A stretch of 64,000 nucleotides of DNA from Anseranas semipalmata (GCA_013399115.1 VXAA01001233.1:447563-511562); one strand, 5' to 3'. Positions 26,896-41,000 are shown, numbered from the stretch's first letter. Notes: generated from the sequence alone by a model not told the origin. A program made the numbers and translations.

Positions 26896-29060
26896 ACTGG
26901 ATGTCATAAGCCAACCCTGCCCTCGTCGGGCCTTCCTCTCCGAGGCTTGCATGCTTAAGGATCCTAAACAACTAAGAAATTTAAAAAGGAGACTGTCATT
27001 CATACCATTCACACCTAAAGACTGAATTTTATCTGTTTTGAAAAATGAACTTCTCTCGCTACACAGAAGCAACAATATGGTAGTCAGTTTTGTATTTAGA
27101 AATGTAATGGTAGCAGGGATGTTTTCATAATTTTTCAGAGATTATGCATTCTTCATGGATACTTTTTTGTATTGCTGCTTGAAAATATGCGTTTCCAAAC
27201 TTGAAATATAGGTGTGAACAGTGTGTACCAGTTAAAAGCTTTCACTTCATTTGTGTTTTTTAATTCAGGATTTTAGACATTTTCCCCAAACTGCAAACTG
27301 GTTTTTAATTATTGCACACTATTTCCGTTTCCTTAATTCCTGTTTAGCGGGTTTTTATCGGCCCATGGTCTTTTGGAATACGTGAAACTTTAATTTGGCA
27401 GACTGTTAGTGCTGTACAGAATACTAACTCCCGGAGTACTTTAGTTCTAATGCTTAATTTCAGACTTGGAGAAGCAGTCATTTTTCGTCTGTTTGGTAGC
27501 TTGTTTACGCAAAATCTTTATACAAAATTGATACCAGATACTTGAAAAACATTCGAAGCACATTGGTTTATAGTTGCATACCTGTGTATGGATCCAGCAA
27601 TGACGTGTGGATAATCGGTCTAAACAGTTTTTTAAAATTAATGTATTACACCTTTCACTCACCCTTTTTACCTTTATTCCTTCCTTGTCCCTTCAACAGA
27701 ACAAGATGCTTTGTTGGCAAAAAAAAAAAAAAAAAGTTTTTAACTTACCTATGCTTTTTCTTTGGGAGGGTACCCTGTAGGAGAGACTGTTCTGCTGCAT
27801 GGAGCTGGGAGGTGGGGGAAGGTGGCAGCTGTTGCTTGGACTGCAGCTGGGACGCGGGTACGTCAGTATCTGGTGCACTCGCAGCACTGCTCTGACAGCA
27901 GCAGTTTTGAGGAAGCAGCAGCTACCTGCCTTGGCTGGTCTGGCAGGGGGGAGTTGTGGCTTCCTGTTGCAAACGGGGGCATTGCAATCTGTGTGTGATA
28001 CAAAAAAATGTGAAAGAAAACCCCGACACTTAACCTTTTCATCTAAATTCTGTTCTAGGTTTGTGCAGTGTTGATTGCTAGCTGACAAGTGAATGTTTTT
28101 CAGAGAGCGATTGTAAGAAATTCTTCAGACCCCTGTAGAAACTTGTAAGTTTAATTTAATCCCTGTGAACAGGAAAATCACCACTTCAGTACACAAAAGG
28201 AGTTGAGAGAATGACTAATATAAAGAGGGTTTCTTAGGGTTTTTATCTGCAGCATTTGTTAGGAGACTAGAAGCAGGATTTTCATTTTATTTAATGTTTT
28301 ACACTTTGGACAGCTTATAACATTTGTAGTTTCTTAACTAGGTAGATAGAAAAGAAATGGTAATGCCCTATTTTTTTAAAAGCTGTACAGGACAGGCAAA
28401 AAGTATTGGAGACCTTTGAATATGTAGTATCAAACTCCTTAACTGTGGTGTTTAGCTGGCTTGATTTATCTGAACTATTTTCTACAAAAGTTTTTGTTGT
28501 AAACCATTGTTAATATCATGCGATTAGACTTTAGAGCAGTCACCTATCAGTTCAAAGTACCAGGCTGCGAGAAGGAGGCAAGTTTTCAAACACGGATGGT
28601 AATCTCTCTCTGGTCCTTTCTGCTGACTCCAAGCAGATCTTACACAGGTGCTTGGTGCGGGCGCTGTGCCAGTTCCAGCACCGAGTTGTTTCTCTTCCGT
28701 CTCCCTCTGCGACCTGGTAGGATGTGTTGCGGTTTCAGCGTTAGGGACACCTTGAATAATACAATTAAACGAATGCCTTGATAAGCAGAAATGCTTCTGG
28801 GCCATCCAGGCAGCCACGTGGGGCCCTGCTGGCCAGACCTGGCCAGAAGCTTTCCCTTCTGCTTTAGAGTATAGAGCAGTTTCCTGAATGGCATGTCACG
28901 TATGATTTTCAAGACAGCTTGTACTTAACACGTGGTTTGTCTGCTGTTCTGATAGATGTAAATTTGCCTCTTTCAGTCCATTTGTGTCAAGAACTAAAAC
29001 TGTGAACATATATCTTTAATATTGGTGGGTGTTAACTGAAATAAAGGTTTATTTTCATGC
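26896..29060 (+). other. SERBP1: SERBP1 3' UTR (probable extent)
   Basis: The sequence after the stop is AT-rich, has no coding frame, and runs to an AATAAA at 29040-29045. It includes an A run at 27719-27735. SERBP1 transcripts in mammals have long 3' UTRs. The true end is uncertain because further AATAAA hexamers lie at 29488, 29658 and 30888. Confidence 0.55.
29040..29045 (+). terminator. SERBP1: Polyadenylation signal AATAAA, candidate for SERBP1
   Basis: A canonical hexamer is followed within 30 bases by T-rich sequence (GTTTATTTTCATGCTCTTTT), as expected of a cleavage site. It is the first AATAAA on this strand after the stop codon that I could find. Confidence 0.5.
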
Positions 29061-32000
29061 TCTTTTTAAAAATGTCATGAAAACACGTGGAGATGAAACC
29101 ACTTAGGTTAGTAGTGTCTCATCTAGGTTCTGCCCCAAGTGGTCCAAATCTTCCTGTGGTGATGGTGCCCAGGCACTTCTGTTGCTGGGAACAGACGTGG
29201 CTTTGGCAAAATGTCTCTCCTCCCTCCGAGTAGCTTATTTACTGTGAATGAGCTTGCTCTTTAGTAGCTTTTTCTATCCTCTTGCTTGCTACTTATTCTG
29301 TCACACCAAATCCAGCATTTTGTTTAAAATTTGAACAATTTGAAGAAGGTGGCCAGCAGAAAAAAGTTGGAGAGGGAGAAGCACACGGTGCAAATTGGCT
29401 TATGAATTTAATGATGGCAAGGTTTGAGCATGAAAGTTCATCTTACAGATTGCATGCCACTGATGCTGAGAGGAAACGAGACTGAACAATAAATGCAAGT
29501 GTTGTCCATGTGGGGAAGGACACGCATTTTTCTGAGAAAAATGAAACATCAATGTGGTGTGAATATATGGTGTTTGCAGTTCAAAGAGTTGAGACTACTC
29601 TTAACTGTAATGATTTCGCCCATTGAGATTGGTTTGCATAGCCACACCTCTTGTTTTAATAAATGCAGGACATATGCCTAAAGCTGACACTTCCAGCATT
29701 TGCTAACCTGCTTCTTCTCTACAATCACCACAAGGACCGCGTTGCCTTCATTGCACACCCGTCTGGTCTGCCACTGCCAGGTAGAAGTCCCCGTGCCTGG
29801 CTCAGGCTGTGCTTGAGCCAGGGCCAAGTGCCCCGACAGTGGTCGGCAAGTTGTGTGCTGGGCTGGGGAAGCCAAATGCGGTGCTCTTGCTGGGGAGCTT
29901 GAGCCTGACTGGGGGAAAACGCTTCATGTGGCCTTATTAGGAGACTTTCAGGTAGGAGTTCAGTAGTTTGGTCTTCGTCCCTGCTGCTGGTGCCATTTGT
30001 CTCTTCAAATTGGAGTAGGACTTCTTGGAAGCTCCATGGGGGAGCTTAATACTTCAAGAGAATGGAGAAATGCATCCTAGTGCTCTATTTGTGAATAATC
30101 TCAGAAGCAGCTAGCAATATGTCTAATGTTAAAGGTCAGTGAGCAGAATTAGGTGACTGACAAAATAATGCTTTTTTAACCTTTTTTTTAATCTTTCTTT
30201 GGTAATGGGTATCTGATTTGGTTGTGTGAGATAGTGATTTGTCTGTGCTGGCCAGCCAGAGTCCTCTTGCCAGGGTGGTTGCCGGATGGAGTGCGGAGAG
30301 CATGAGGATGGAGCTCTGCTATCTTGGATGTCTGACCCAAGCAGGCGTGAAACGTTCGCTTCTCGGTAGCACAGAGGCAGCCTTCACAGGTGGAAGAAGT
30401 CTGAGTACCAGACTGGGACCCAAACTTGGAACAAGCTGCTAGACCCAAACAGTGAAATTGCAGAGCTGATACTTTGCCAAAAAAAAAAAAAGTCTCTTGC
30501 TTTCTATGTAGCTGACTGTGTGAGTGGCCTTGTGCGGAGGTGGGCAGCAGAGACCTTTCTGTGGCTCGCTTGTCTACCTTGCACACGTTATTGTCATGGG
30601 TGCAATAGCTGATAGTGGAAAAAAGAGGAGGACACAGTAACGAAGCTGTTCTCGCTTTCTGCTGAGGTAGCTTTGGTTTGTTCCTGGCGATGGAGCAGCT
30701 GCGGTGGCTCCCCCTGCCCTGCTGGAACGCGGAGCCCTCGAGCTGCCCCCGGCTCCCTCGGCACTGGGGCTTGCAGGGCTGCGGGGCCTTGGGCACTTGG
30801 CTCAGGCTGGGGGACAGGCGGAGCTGGCTGCGGTCGGGTGTTTCTGACAGATGAGTTGGAGCGTGCTGTTACTTCAATTCCCCAGCAAATAAAAATGAAG
30901 TAGGACCTTGCAGGTTTTCCCCATATTTCAGCAACAATTAAACTTCAAAATAAGAAAACATGTGAGGACTGGGTATTTGTTACCGATGTGGTGTCTCCCT
31001 TCTTTCAGGTCTGGGTAGTGGTACAGCTGTTCCCTTGTGCTCCCTGTTAGCTGGTAATGTTACCTTGCTCGGGCATGCTGCGCGAGGGGAGGGGAGGTGG
31101 GCCAGCGCCGATGTTTGTTTATGGGCAGTTAAATGTGGGCTGGGGCTGCTTCATTTTGTGTGCAACAATTCACTGCAATAGTGTGCAAATTCACCCAGAG
31201 CTACTGGTAAGTGAGCTGTTTGGTCTTGGCTTGTGAGACATTGCCTCAATGGTCATCACAGCCCCAAGTCAGAGGTGAGGGAGCATCATTTTGCCTGTGC
31301 ATTCTTTGCTGGGTGGAATGAAATCAGATTGGGATTAGTTTTACTGTAATCTCTTGCTTCAGAAATCGGAATTAGTACTTGACCAGCACATCACTTGTGT
31401 TTGGCATTTGTACTTGAAATCCTGCAGTTTGTCCATTATCTTGTGTGGAGGACAAGTAAAAGACTTCTGTCCTCTCCTGAAAAAGCAGCGCCTGGGGGTC
31501 TGCCGGGCTCTGAGGCGGGGGCTGCAGCCCGGGCTCCACGTGGAGCAGGAGGGGTGCGTGTCTGGGTGGGATGGCCCTTGCTGCTTGTGTGCTTTCTCTT
31601 GCAGCAGGTCAGATGTGGATGGAGATGCTGAGAGGGGCAGCTGCTCTGCAGATTGCTCGTGGACCACTGTTGAAAGGCATTTTCCTATGGAAGTGCATCC
31701 TCCCCTGCTGTGCTGCCTGAGCGCGTCCATGGACACCTGCCTTTGCTCTGACCTCAGCACAGGGCTCCTGGGCTGGTTTGGAGGTGGCAGTGAGGATATG
31801 AGCAAGTTCCAAGGTTACTGGCAACACTGTTCCAAAATCCTGTTCCAACTAACCGTCCAGTAACTACGTGAGCAGGGCTGCACTGCAGGAGCTGCTGTGA
31901 AGCCTCCTCGCACGTGATTTTATTGGGAGTCTGCAGAGCAACAAATGCTGCCAGTTTTGACACCCCTACTGAAATTGTGGGTAGAAGGGGGAGAGTGCAC

Positions 32001-33600
32001 ATCGTTTGCGTTGGTGCTGTGGTGAGGCAGACTGTTGCGTGTTAACGAGTACATGTGTGTCTTGAGCAAGAGGCTTGGTCATGTGCATTTATTGGCACAT
32101 CTGGGAATCACCTCAATAAGTAACGTTTGCCATGAATGTGGTGAGCTCGTGTCAAGTGGCTGGACGGTAAGGGTAAGTATTCTCATCCATAAGGGACTGC
32201 TGAGTTAACTGACGGGAAAAATAAACTTTGCCACAGCCATGGTACAAGAACAATCCCTCGCAATGTCTGCAAAAGGACATGGGCAGTGACCTGCCCCAGG
32301 CGAGTGGAGGGGTAGGTGCCAGAACTGCGCTCCCTGCGCAGCGCCAGGAGCTGTTACCTGGAGTGTTGCTCCTTGGGCTCTTCTCTTGCAACGTTTCCCA
32401 GCAGCGCCTTTCCCTTTGCTTCAGGGGAGCAACGGAAAGCTTCCTGGACAGCAGTTGTGTTCAGCCTTTTTCTGTTCCTCAGTTCCTTATCCCCAGGAAG
32501 CTGCTTTCAGGTGGGATGCTGTGTGCTGTGGTGCCTGGCCTTGCAGGCTCCAGGTACTGACCGCATCTCGGCCGTGTGCTGAGGCCACCTCATCTCTCGG
32601 TTCCGTGGCTGGCTGGCTGTGAGCGGCGTGCTGGAGCCTGCTGACCAGTGGCTGGCCAGACACCTGAGCTGCCCTGCCTTTCCAAGTGGGCATCTCCTGC
32701 TGAGGAGTACACAGCTATAGACTAAATCTAATGTCAGTTGAATCAATGTTGATGGTTTTATTTTGTCTTCAATACACAGAAACCGAAGACTGGAAAACTA
32801 AGGTTTGAGAAGAGCCAGGTTACTTTGTGATCGCTCACTGTGCTGATCAAAAGGAAGTGCTCGGCAGTGCAGCAAAATCCAGTGAGATATCACTGACTGC
32901 TGTACACAAGAAGAGCTGCTGCCAGGACTTGAATTTCACCTTTCCAAGTAGCCTTAGAACTGATGTGCACACAACCGTTTTTGTAAACACCGCCCACTGT
33001 AGAGGTGTTGTCACAGTACAGGCAGGGGTACAGAACCCTATGAACTTAGTGATGCTAATAATCCTCCTGATTTGGCACCAAATTAGAAGGCGGTGTTCAG
33101 TTATTGTTAAAAATCACAGCCTTGTCATGCAGTGGTCTTTGAACTTGGGATCACAGGGGTTTGTAGACCTCCTGTAGAAGATAACATAGCCGGATCTGGA
33201 ATAAAAACTAGGAGAACAAGCAAATAGAGATCTCCCTAATGTAGCACTTAAATTTGTTTTTATTTCAAGTGAAATGCAGTGGGAAAAGACGTGGCCTTGA
33301 AGCAGCAGTCTTGGATGCAGGTACATTTGTTTCTGCTTTAAAAGGAGATGTTTGCAGAGCTGCTAAGGATCATTTCCTCATGAAGTTAGGTAACAGTTTC
33401 TAGTGGAGGTGCTCGAGGTGGTAGTATCCCAGGAGGTTTTTGTCATGAGTTTATGCCACTAAACGGCTTGTGTAACCAGCTGAGGATGGGGAAGTCACCT
33501 GAATCCTTACTGAAAGGATGTAAAGAATCGATGCTCCAGGTAAGTTCAAATCTGGACTGCCTCATCTCTAGGAACAAAACTTCAGCTTTGTTTTTAAAGG
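29061..33600. other. Intergenic region between convergent SERBP1 and IL12RB2
   Basis: No gene was recognised. Frames of 150-200 codons occur at 30188-30796 (minus) and 31354-31863 (plus, with an overlapping minus frame), but they lack exon borders and family resemblance. More AATAAA hexamers on the plus strand (29488, 29658, 30888) leave open a longer SERBP1 3' UTR. Confidence 0.6.
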
Positions 33601-33603
33601 TGT

Positions 33604-33609
33604 TTTATT
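33604..33609 (-). terminator. IL12RB2: Polyadenylation signal candidate for IL12RB2
   Basis: TTTATT on the plus strand reads AATAAA on the minus strand, about 940 bases downstream of the IL12RB2 stop codon. Two others lie further on, at 33259-33264 and 32757-32762, so the true site is not fixed. Confidence 0.35.
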
Positions 33610-34550
33610 CTGTGTCTAGCTGCACTTGAGCTTGACCAGAGAAAAGAAGAAACAAACTTCAGGTTTCCAACATTCTATTTATAAATATACATACATATAT
33701 ATACACACACAGAGTAAACAAAGTCATTAAATGTGTAACACAACTTCAAGCCTGTAATTAGAATACTTCAATAAATCATTTAAATTCTCACCAGTCCATT
33801 TGACTTACTGTATACATGCACTGCCTGTTTCTTTAGTTCTGGTGAGGATTTCTTCTTTTCTAAACCGAGCCATGAAGGCAGGCATGTTCTGAGCTGTTCA
33901 GCCCTGCTGCAAAAACAAGTTCCACACCCTTTGGGGGCCATGTGGGGCTGTAGCACCAGTGTCATTGGGGATGAAACAACTTTGTGCCAGTATGCAGGCT
34001 GCAGTGAGGGGTACTATCTGTTGGGTATTAAGCATGTAAGTTTAGCACCAGTTTATGCAGATTTCCAAATGTTGCATTTCTAACCTGTTGTGTGCAGGTG
34101 GAGCATGGACTGCAGCTGCAATCCTGTCAGATGCTGAGGTCTGACCCTTACTGAAATAAGTGCTTGCTCTTCCTGGGCAAGCATCGTTTTAAATGATTTT
34201 TAGCTTGTGTCCGATGGAATTCAAGCCAGACTTGGTCACTTGTGGCCAGACAGTGGGACTGGGACCTGAGGCAACCCAGGCTGTATGAAGGCAGCCTGAG
34301 CAATTAATCTCTCAGAAAGCCAGGTCACTGAGCCCCAGCAATTCTGGATCTTCTGTCTTTACTTCTACCCAAACATGCTCTGTGGGTGAAGGGCTGCTGT
34401 AAAGTAAGACATGACTTGCAATGCTGGAAAGGTTTGTGGGTTGCATTTTGTCACCTAAAGATGTTACCGTGCTAGCTGCAGTGAAATATAGTGAAATACT
34501 TCACTAAAGTGCAAAAAATTCAGGCCAGACTGTTGTATCATCCTGACAGC
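33610..34550 (-). other. IL12RB2: IL12RB2 3' UTR (probable)
   Basis: This sequence lies between the stop codon at 34551-34553 and the nearest minus-strand AATAAA. It has no reading frame of note. A TA/CA-rich microsatellite at 33678-33712 lies within it. Confidence 0.5.
33678..33712. repeat. TA/CA simple repeat
   Basis: ATAAATATACATACATATAT runs on into ACACACAC, a short mixed microsatellite. Confidence 0.8.
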
Positions 34551-35060
34551 CTACCTTGTGAAAGAGCTGCAGTTTAGTCTTACCGTATCCAAATTAAGTT
34601 TCCCTCCATAGGAAAATAATGGTGTCAAAAAAGTTGTTGGGAAGACGGAGATTGGATTGCACTCAAGTTCATGGTGATCTTCAGTAGTGTCTGTAACAGG
34701 TGATAGGATGGCTGAGGGCAGGTAAGTTGTAACTCTGTCAGTAACTGGATTAGCAATGTACTCAGTTTGCATTTGTTCTGTCACCTCCGCCATCTTTTTG
34801 TACAAGTAAGGAAGCTGATGTTCATAACTGTCTCCATCTGTTGTGCTGGGTAAAGACTTGTACTCCAATTCCTGTTTCTCAAAGCTGCTTTCCAATTGCC
34901 AGTCATGATTTTCACTGCTGCTAATGTTGCTGAAGATGAGCTTGTCCTGGAAAATCTGGGAGTCTGTCTGTATGAAGCCTTCCTCTACTTCTATGGTTTC
35001 AGGCTCTTCAAAACTGCTTGCATTGTGTAGGAACAGGCTGGAAGGTACACTCAGCTCACC
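34551..35060 (-). CDS. IL12RB2: IL12RB2 last coding exon (cytoplasmic tail)
   Basis: The acceptor CCTCCACCAG precedes GGT (35060) in phase 0. The exon encodes 169 residues and stops at TAG (34551-34553). It contains an acidic [11 protein letters not shown] segment, which could serve as a Box-2-like region, tyrosines at protein positions 749, 761, 767, 769, 783 and 795, the TYLPSAI motif around Tyr795, and the C-terminus [18 protein letters not shown], which matches the human end GDKLTLDQLKMRCDSLML. Much of the middle is poorly conserved. Confidence 0.94.
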   Translation of the reverse strand, partial: GELSVPSSLFLHNASSFEEPETIEVEEGFIQTDSQIFQDKLIFSNISSSENHDWQLESSFEKQELEYKSLPSTTDGDSYEHQLPYLYKKMAEVTEQMQTEYIANPVTDRVTTYLPSAILSPVTDTTEDHHELECNPISVFPTTFLTPLFSYGGKLNLDTVRLNCSSFTR

Positions 35061-38000
35061 CTGGTGGAGGGGCACACGTACAGCAGTGATCATTAATTCT
35101 GCAGTCAGTGTCTTGTGACCTCCCACCCCTAAAATGCAAGCATTTCTCCACACAACAGCTAATACTGCTGAAAATGAAAAAATCTCTGCATTGTTCTTGC
35201 ATTTGTGTGATACATACTACAGTCTAACACAATGCAGAATGGAGCTTATCCATTGCCAGAAATTGCTGGATTTGCTGCATTAAAAGATTACTGATTTACA
35301 TAGCTCTGATTGCTTTTTCTGCTGAAGATGGTGGGATTAGATAAAAAAAAAAAAAAGTACAATTTACCTTCACAGATACGTAATTCTTAGCCCACATAGC
35401 ATTAGCTGGATCTGGAATGGTTTCGCTGTGCCACTGAGGCACAGTGGCAGAAAGGAGTAAGTGTAATCTGCAAATCAAACAAGTGAAATTAAAAGCATGA
35501 ATGCCAATACCTGCAAGTGCTACTGAACTGGGATGTGCTGCTTGTGCATGTAATTACTGAAGAATTCTGTGTAATCACGAATCAGCTTTAGTAGAGATCA
35601 GCAGAATCCCAAGCTGGGTGGGACTGGCAGATCCTGCTGAAGTTTTGGGGAGCACATCAGTTTTGGCTGGCTGGACAGAACAGCTTTTGACTTACACTTT
35701 TTCAAATGTTTTTGGCCACTACAACAGAGCATACGTTATTCCCCTCCCCACAGCTTTACAGTCTTAGTTCAAATGAAGCCATTTTGCGTGTTCCTTCCTG
35801 ACAGAGATCTGACTACAAAAATTAGTATTTCCCTGACTTTCAGGCTCACTCCTTGTTTGTCATTGCTGCTTTTCCTGCAAGTGGCGAACCAAATCTATGT
35901 TAATTTAGAGGTAAAGGGGCTAGGACAGGCAAGCTAGCCTAAGCTGAGCTGAGGGAGATAGCAGTGGCTGGGGCAGGGCTGAAGGCACGCTTGGCCCGAG
36001 CAGCCAGCTGGTGAGGGAGTGTGAAGGTGCTACCAGTGGATGGTTGTTCTAGGTGCTAACACTTCCCAGGTGCAAAGCCAGGGGTGAGGTAATACTGAGC
36101 AACTACTGATTTAGCAAAAATAAATGCTGCATAGCATCCTCTTCCAGCCAGCCCTCATTAAATGTTTATGACTAATAGCAGCACCTAGCAGAGTGTGCTA
36201 GATATGGCCATGAACTGCAGTCCTGGAAAATCTGGTTGGGGACGTGTTTATGTTGCTTTAAGAAAAATGGCTTTTAGTCGCAGAGCCTGACTTCATTCCC
36301 AGGGAGTTACCAGGGACTGTACTACTTCGGTTTCATCTCAGTGGAAGCAGGCCTTAAGCTCTAGATTAAAAATGCATAACATATGAGCTATGGCTACATT
36401 TTAAGCACAATGTGTGTTCTTACCACTCATGTAATCTGAAACTTTTATTCAAAACAATCCTCCCTGTTCCCCAAGATGTCCTGAAAGCATGTTAATATGC
36501 CTTCTAACAAAACTTCCACCTTTTATTGGAACATAACAGATTGATTCACTCACACTTTTCTTGCAGGATGCATAAAGCAAATACAGGCTGAAATTATGAA
36601 GAAGCTGCAGGTAAGTACAACAATAATCCAGTCCACAGCACCTGAAATACAGAACACACATTTTGGTATGTTTTAATGAAGAAAAAATAAATATCCTAAT
36701 TCAAATTGGACAACAATCATGGCTTGACTAGTGTTTGCACTCATAAAACATACCACAAATTTTTAGGTTTAAAATCAGGAATCTGAATGGACTGATGACT
36801 TCTGGGGACAATGGTATTTTGTAACATTAGAACGTCTACCACTGTCTCTAGAGATAGGCATTCCGCAATTCAAAATATGCAATTGTTTAGTGATCATTTG
36901 TCTTGATCTGGGCTCAAAACAAATGTGATCAAAACAATTCATCTTGCAGGACAAAACCCGATGACTTCCATCATCTGTGGTCAAAAATATTTTGTTGAGA
37001 GGCTTGTTTTTGCGTCCCCTGGGCAGCACAGAAACAGGGACCATACACAAGATGGACTTGCACGCTACACAAGCTCAGTCATAACGCTGTGCTCCTTATG
37101 TCTTTGAGGTGACAGCTGCTTCTGTGACCAGAATGAGGGTTCCTATTTGAGACCTTGAGACAAGCAAGACTTGTACATAGATATCTGTGCCAGAACCTGA
37201 TGTGCATAAATATCTGGGCAACCAACTTGAAAGGGTCAAACCCTTCTTTCCCTCTTTGTAATAAGCAAGACTGCTAGCCTTGAACTATTAACAATACAGA
37301 TACCATCCTGGCACAAAAACAGAGTTGGAAGACAAAGAAAGGTTATGTTGCATCTTAAAACCAGCTGAAACTAGAGATCTTCAGTAATTAAAGAGTAGCG
37401 GGTAAAGCATTTCAAGTCTGTGGAAGATACTGGGCCCAGGGATAGAACCTCTCTTGGTCCCCTGCCCCCAGCAGGCATTCATTACTTTCCAAGCAAACCA
37501 GCTCCCTGTTTCCCCAGGGGCTTTCTCCCGCAGCCGTTGATGCTGTCATCCACAGGACATAGTTCTCACCACGTTGTAGATTTGTGATGTAAAATGAATG
37601 TTGGGAAGTTGCATTATAAATGGCTGAAAGGAAGAGAGGGAGAAGAAAATGAAGCATCTAACACACATTTTTACTGCATTTAACTCTAAAGAACTGGGTT
37701 TCCAGAACTTGGAGCATGCAGACGTTATCTATTGTTTTAAGTAACCTCCTTTTTTATGTTACTGAATTGTTGGAAGGGCTGTAGAAGAACTTACATTATT
37801 TGGGTTGTTGCGAGACCTGTGCCATTGTACAGAATTGAACAGATACTGCACAGGATTGGATATCGTGTCCTCTGACTATTGTTGCTTGCTAAGTTAATGT
37901 CTAAATCTAAAATAAGGTTTGCATGGTGGAACTAGGAAACATCCATTAAAACCTGTCATGCAACTCTTGAATAAAGTTAAGAAAAAACATTTCTTGGGTG

Positions 38001-41000
38001 GAATTGTGGGAGTTATACATATGGAGTAACAGGACATGCATGTGTGCAAATGCAGTGCATGTTACCTGCTAAATGTCTCAATGTGCCATGTGCAGCCTAT
38101 GCCGTTGTTGAATATGGCTTTTAGAAAGTCTGTTATTTTACCCTGCCAATAATTACAAGGGCCGGTATTGGCTATGACTTAAGGAAATAACTAAAAGCAA
38201 AGGAAAAAAAAAGTGGGGAGAAATCTGATGGTTTTACATATGAAGTAACTTAGAATGATCTAACTCAAACCTTTAAGCTCCATATATGCAGTCCTGTTCA
38301 TGAACAGCTATAGCAGAGAGAACTGAATCTGAATCTTGCTGCTAAACCTCATGGTAGATTGGCTGCCTGTGACTTCTCAACCATACAGAGCTGTCTGAAG
38401 GCATCTTTCACCCCCGCCCCTCTCTCCTCAATACACAGCATGTGCACATCACATCGTTTTTCACCAGATACCTACCATAGACATCTGGAGCTACCTCACT
38501 GTCCTTTCTTTGGAGGTATATATTGTACCCTGTGATGCAGCCCATTTGCTGGTGGGAAGGGATTTCTTCCCACGAAACCAAGACGCCATTTGTCTGTGGC
38601 GTTGTATGCATCTGGGGCCCAGCTGATGGTGCTGCAAAACATAAGACTGACTTTTAAAGCTGAACGATTTAAGCTGGCTTAAAAATAGCTGGAAGAGTAT
38701 TACTGTGATTTACCTTTTTCTCTCGAGTATCCCCTAACTGATGCCACTTGTCCAGCTCTGTCCCGATAAAGTGCAAATACGCTGATGTGATAGCACACAT
38801 TATCTTTTATGTGTTCTAAATAAAGAAATTAGAAGTGGATAATTATCTGATTAAAGTATTTACAGTTATGGCTAAAATACTTTCATTACCTGCTCAGATC
38901 CAAGACGAATTGTCTGGCTTATTACATATCCTTCATAAAGAAAGAAAAAATGCTTCATGGTATCCTATTTAGTTTGGCACAACCTTAATGTGTATTAAGA
39001 AAGTCATATTAACACTTCTCAAGGGTGAAATCCTTTGCTGTTTCATGAAGCAGTGGCTGACAGAAGGCCTGAATCCTCCAAAGAAAACCTTGGACCATGT
39101 TTTGTGCTCAAGGTGAGCAGAGGAGGAAAATAGCTATTACACAGCTTATTACTCTACAATATGACATAGAGGGTTTTGCTATGTGTAAGGTCACCTAAGA
39201 GGCACAAGAATATAACACCGTATTTCTTTCTGATAACTTCATACGAACATCATCTCCCCAAAACTTTTCATGTGGGTTAAGAAAGAGTGACAGTAATTTA
39301 TTTTTCTCTTTTTCAAAGTAGAGTACAAAGTAATGGCATGAACATGCTGCTTTTTCCAGTTTCTTGAGAGCAGGGATTTAAAATCCTGGAAGGCACAGCA
39401 TGAGGACAGAATATAGGAAAGACTAACTATAATAACACTCACTGTCACTCTAATTGTAACTTCACAGTCATCTGATACAAAGAATACTGCCACTGTAGTA
39501 CTGGTTTGGATCAGTAACCAACAACTGTTAGAATGGAAATACTCTTAGGGCTTTGATCTTTTGTACTAGCTGAGTTTTGTCTAGCTGTCTTGTTTCATTT
39601 CAGAGGGACTGCTTTTTTGAGAGGCACTCTACTTATCAGATATAAATCTCAGTTGAGAGGGACGGTTGAACTGAGCTCAAAGCAGCCACTGAATTTTTTC
39701 CTCCCATAGAAAAAGCTTTAAATACCATAATTTCTTATGCTGAATTAGTAAAAAATAGAATCTGACTTGTTCTTTAAAAGGCTTTCAAAATAAAATGGTA
39801 CTTCAGCAATATCCTACTTCTACATGGTAGTTACCTGATATCACTGTAGACAGGTTGGATGCTACGAGTTTTATCCAGGCTGGCTGAGGTTCCAGGCTCT
39901 TCTTTCTATGCACATCTATCCATTCCACTACATATCCATTGATGAATGCAGTAGATTTAACAGGAGGTTTCCAGCTGACTAAGATGCTGCTATTTCCCAT
40001 CGCTATAGCAGAGACTTTCTGAGGAGGACGTAAATCTTACATGGGAGAAAGAACAACCAAACAAAAACCACACCATCAGCATAAACTTGCCTTAACGTCA
40101 AGTTGACTTGATAAGTTTGATACCTGGTTTTTACCGTGTTTCATCCAGTTTGGTTCTATGCAATGTATGAAAATAAACTACAGCTGAAAGAAAAGGTCTT
40201 TGTACTAGGGTGATCTCTGCCTGTGCTGATAGGAATAGAGTCACATTCTTACCTTGTCTCACGGTGTGGCAGTTTGAACATACATAGCTTTGCTTGTTTA
40301 TACCATCCCCCAAACCCTAAAAATACACTGTCACAGCACATAGTAATACCCCTGCTCCTGTGTTAGAACCATAAAGATCCCCACAAGCCTAAAGCTCTTC
40401 TTTTCACAGCTAGGTTCAGGTTACTTTTTCCTGCAGGAGAAAATGTTGGGAAAGTCACCAGTTTTTCATCTGTAGGATCATTATAGAATCATAGAATGGA
40501 TTGGGTTGGAAGGGACCTCAAAGCCCATCTAATTCCAACCCTCTGCCATGGGCAGGGACCCTTCCCACTAGACCAGGCTGCCCAAAGCCCCATCCAGCCT
40601 GGCCTTGAACACTTCCAGGGATGGGGCATCCACAGCTTCTCTGAGCAACCTGTTCCAGTGCCTCACTGCCCTCTGAGTAAAGAATTTCTTCCCAATGTCT
40701 AACCTAAACCCACCCTCTTTTAGTTTAAAGCCATTACCCCTTGTCCTGTCACTACACTCCATGACAAAGAGCCCCTCCCCAGCTTTCCTGCAGCCCCCCT
40801 TAGGTACTGGGAGGCCGCTCTAAGGTCTCCCCGGAGCCTTCTCTTCTCCAGGCTGAACATCCCCAGCTCCCTCAGCCTCTCTTCATAGGAGAGGTGCTCC
40901 AGCCCTTTGATGATCTTCATGGCCCTCCTCTGGACTCGCTCTAATACGTCCACGTCCTTGTGCTGGCAGCCCCAGAGCTGAATGCAGTGCTCCAGGTGGG

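Noticed and set aside
30188..30796. Minus-strand frame of 202 codons between the two genes
   Set aside because: Low-complexity composition, a FFFFF run caused by an A homopolymer, no exon borders, no recognisable domain.
31354..31863. Plus-strand frame of 169 codons, with a 148-codon frame opposite
   Set aside because: Both strands are open at once in GC-richer DNA; no codon pattern or splice sites support either.
35061..35153. Upstream extension of the last IL12RB2 exon to the AG near 35131
   Set aside because: The preceding exon ends in phase 0; from that AG the phase-0 frame meets a stop soon, while the AG before 35060 keeps the frame and matches the human tail.
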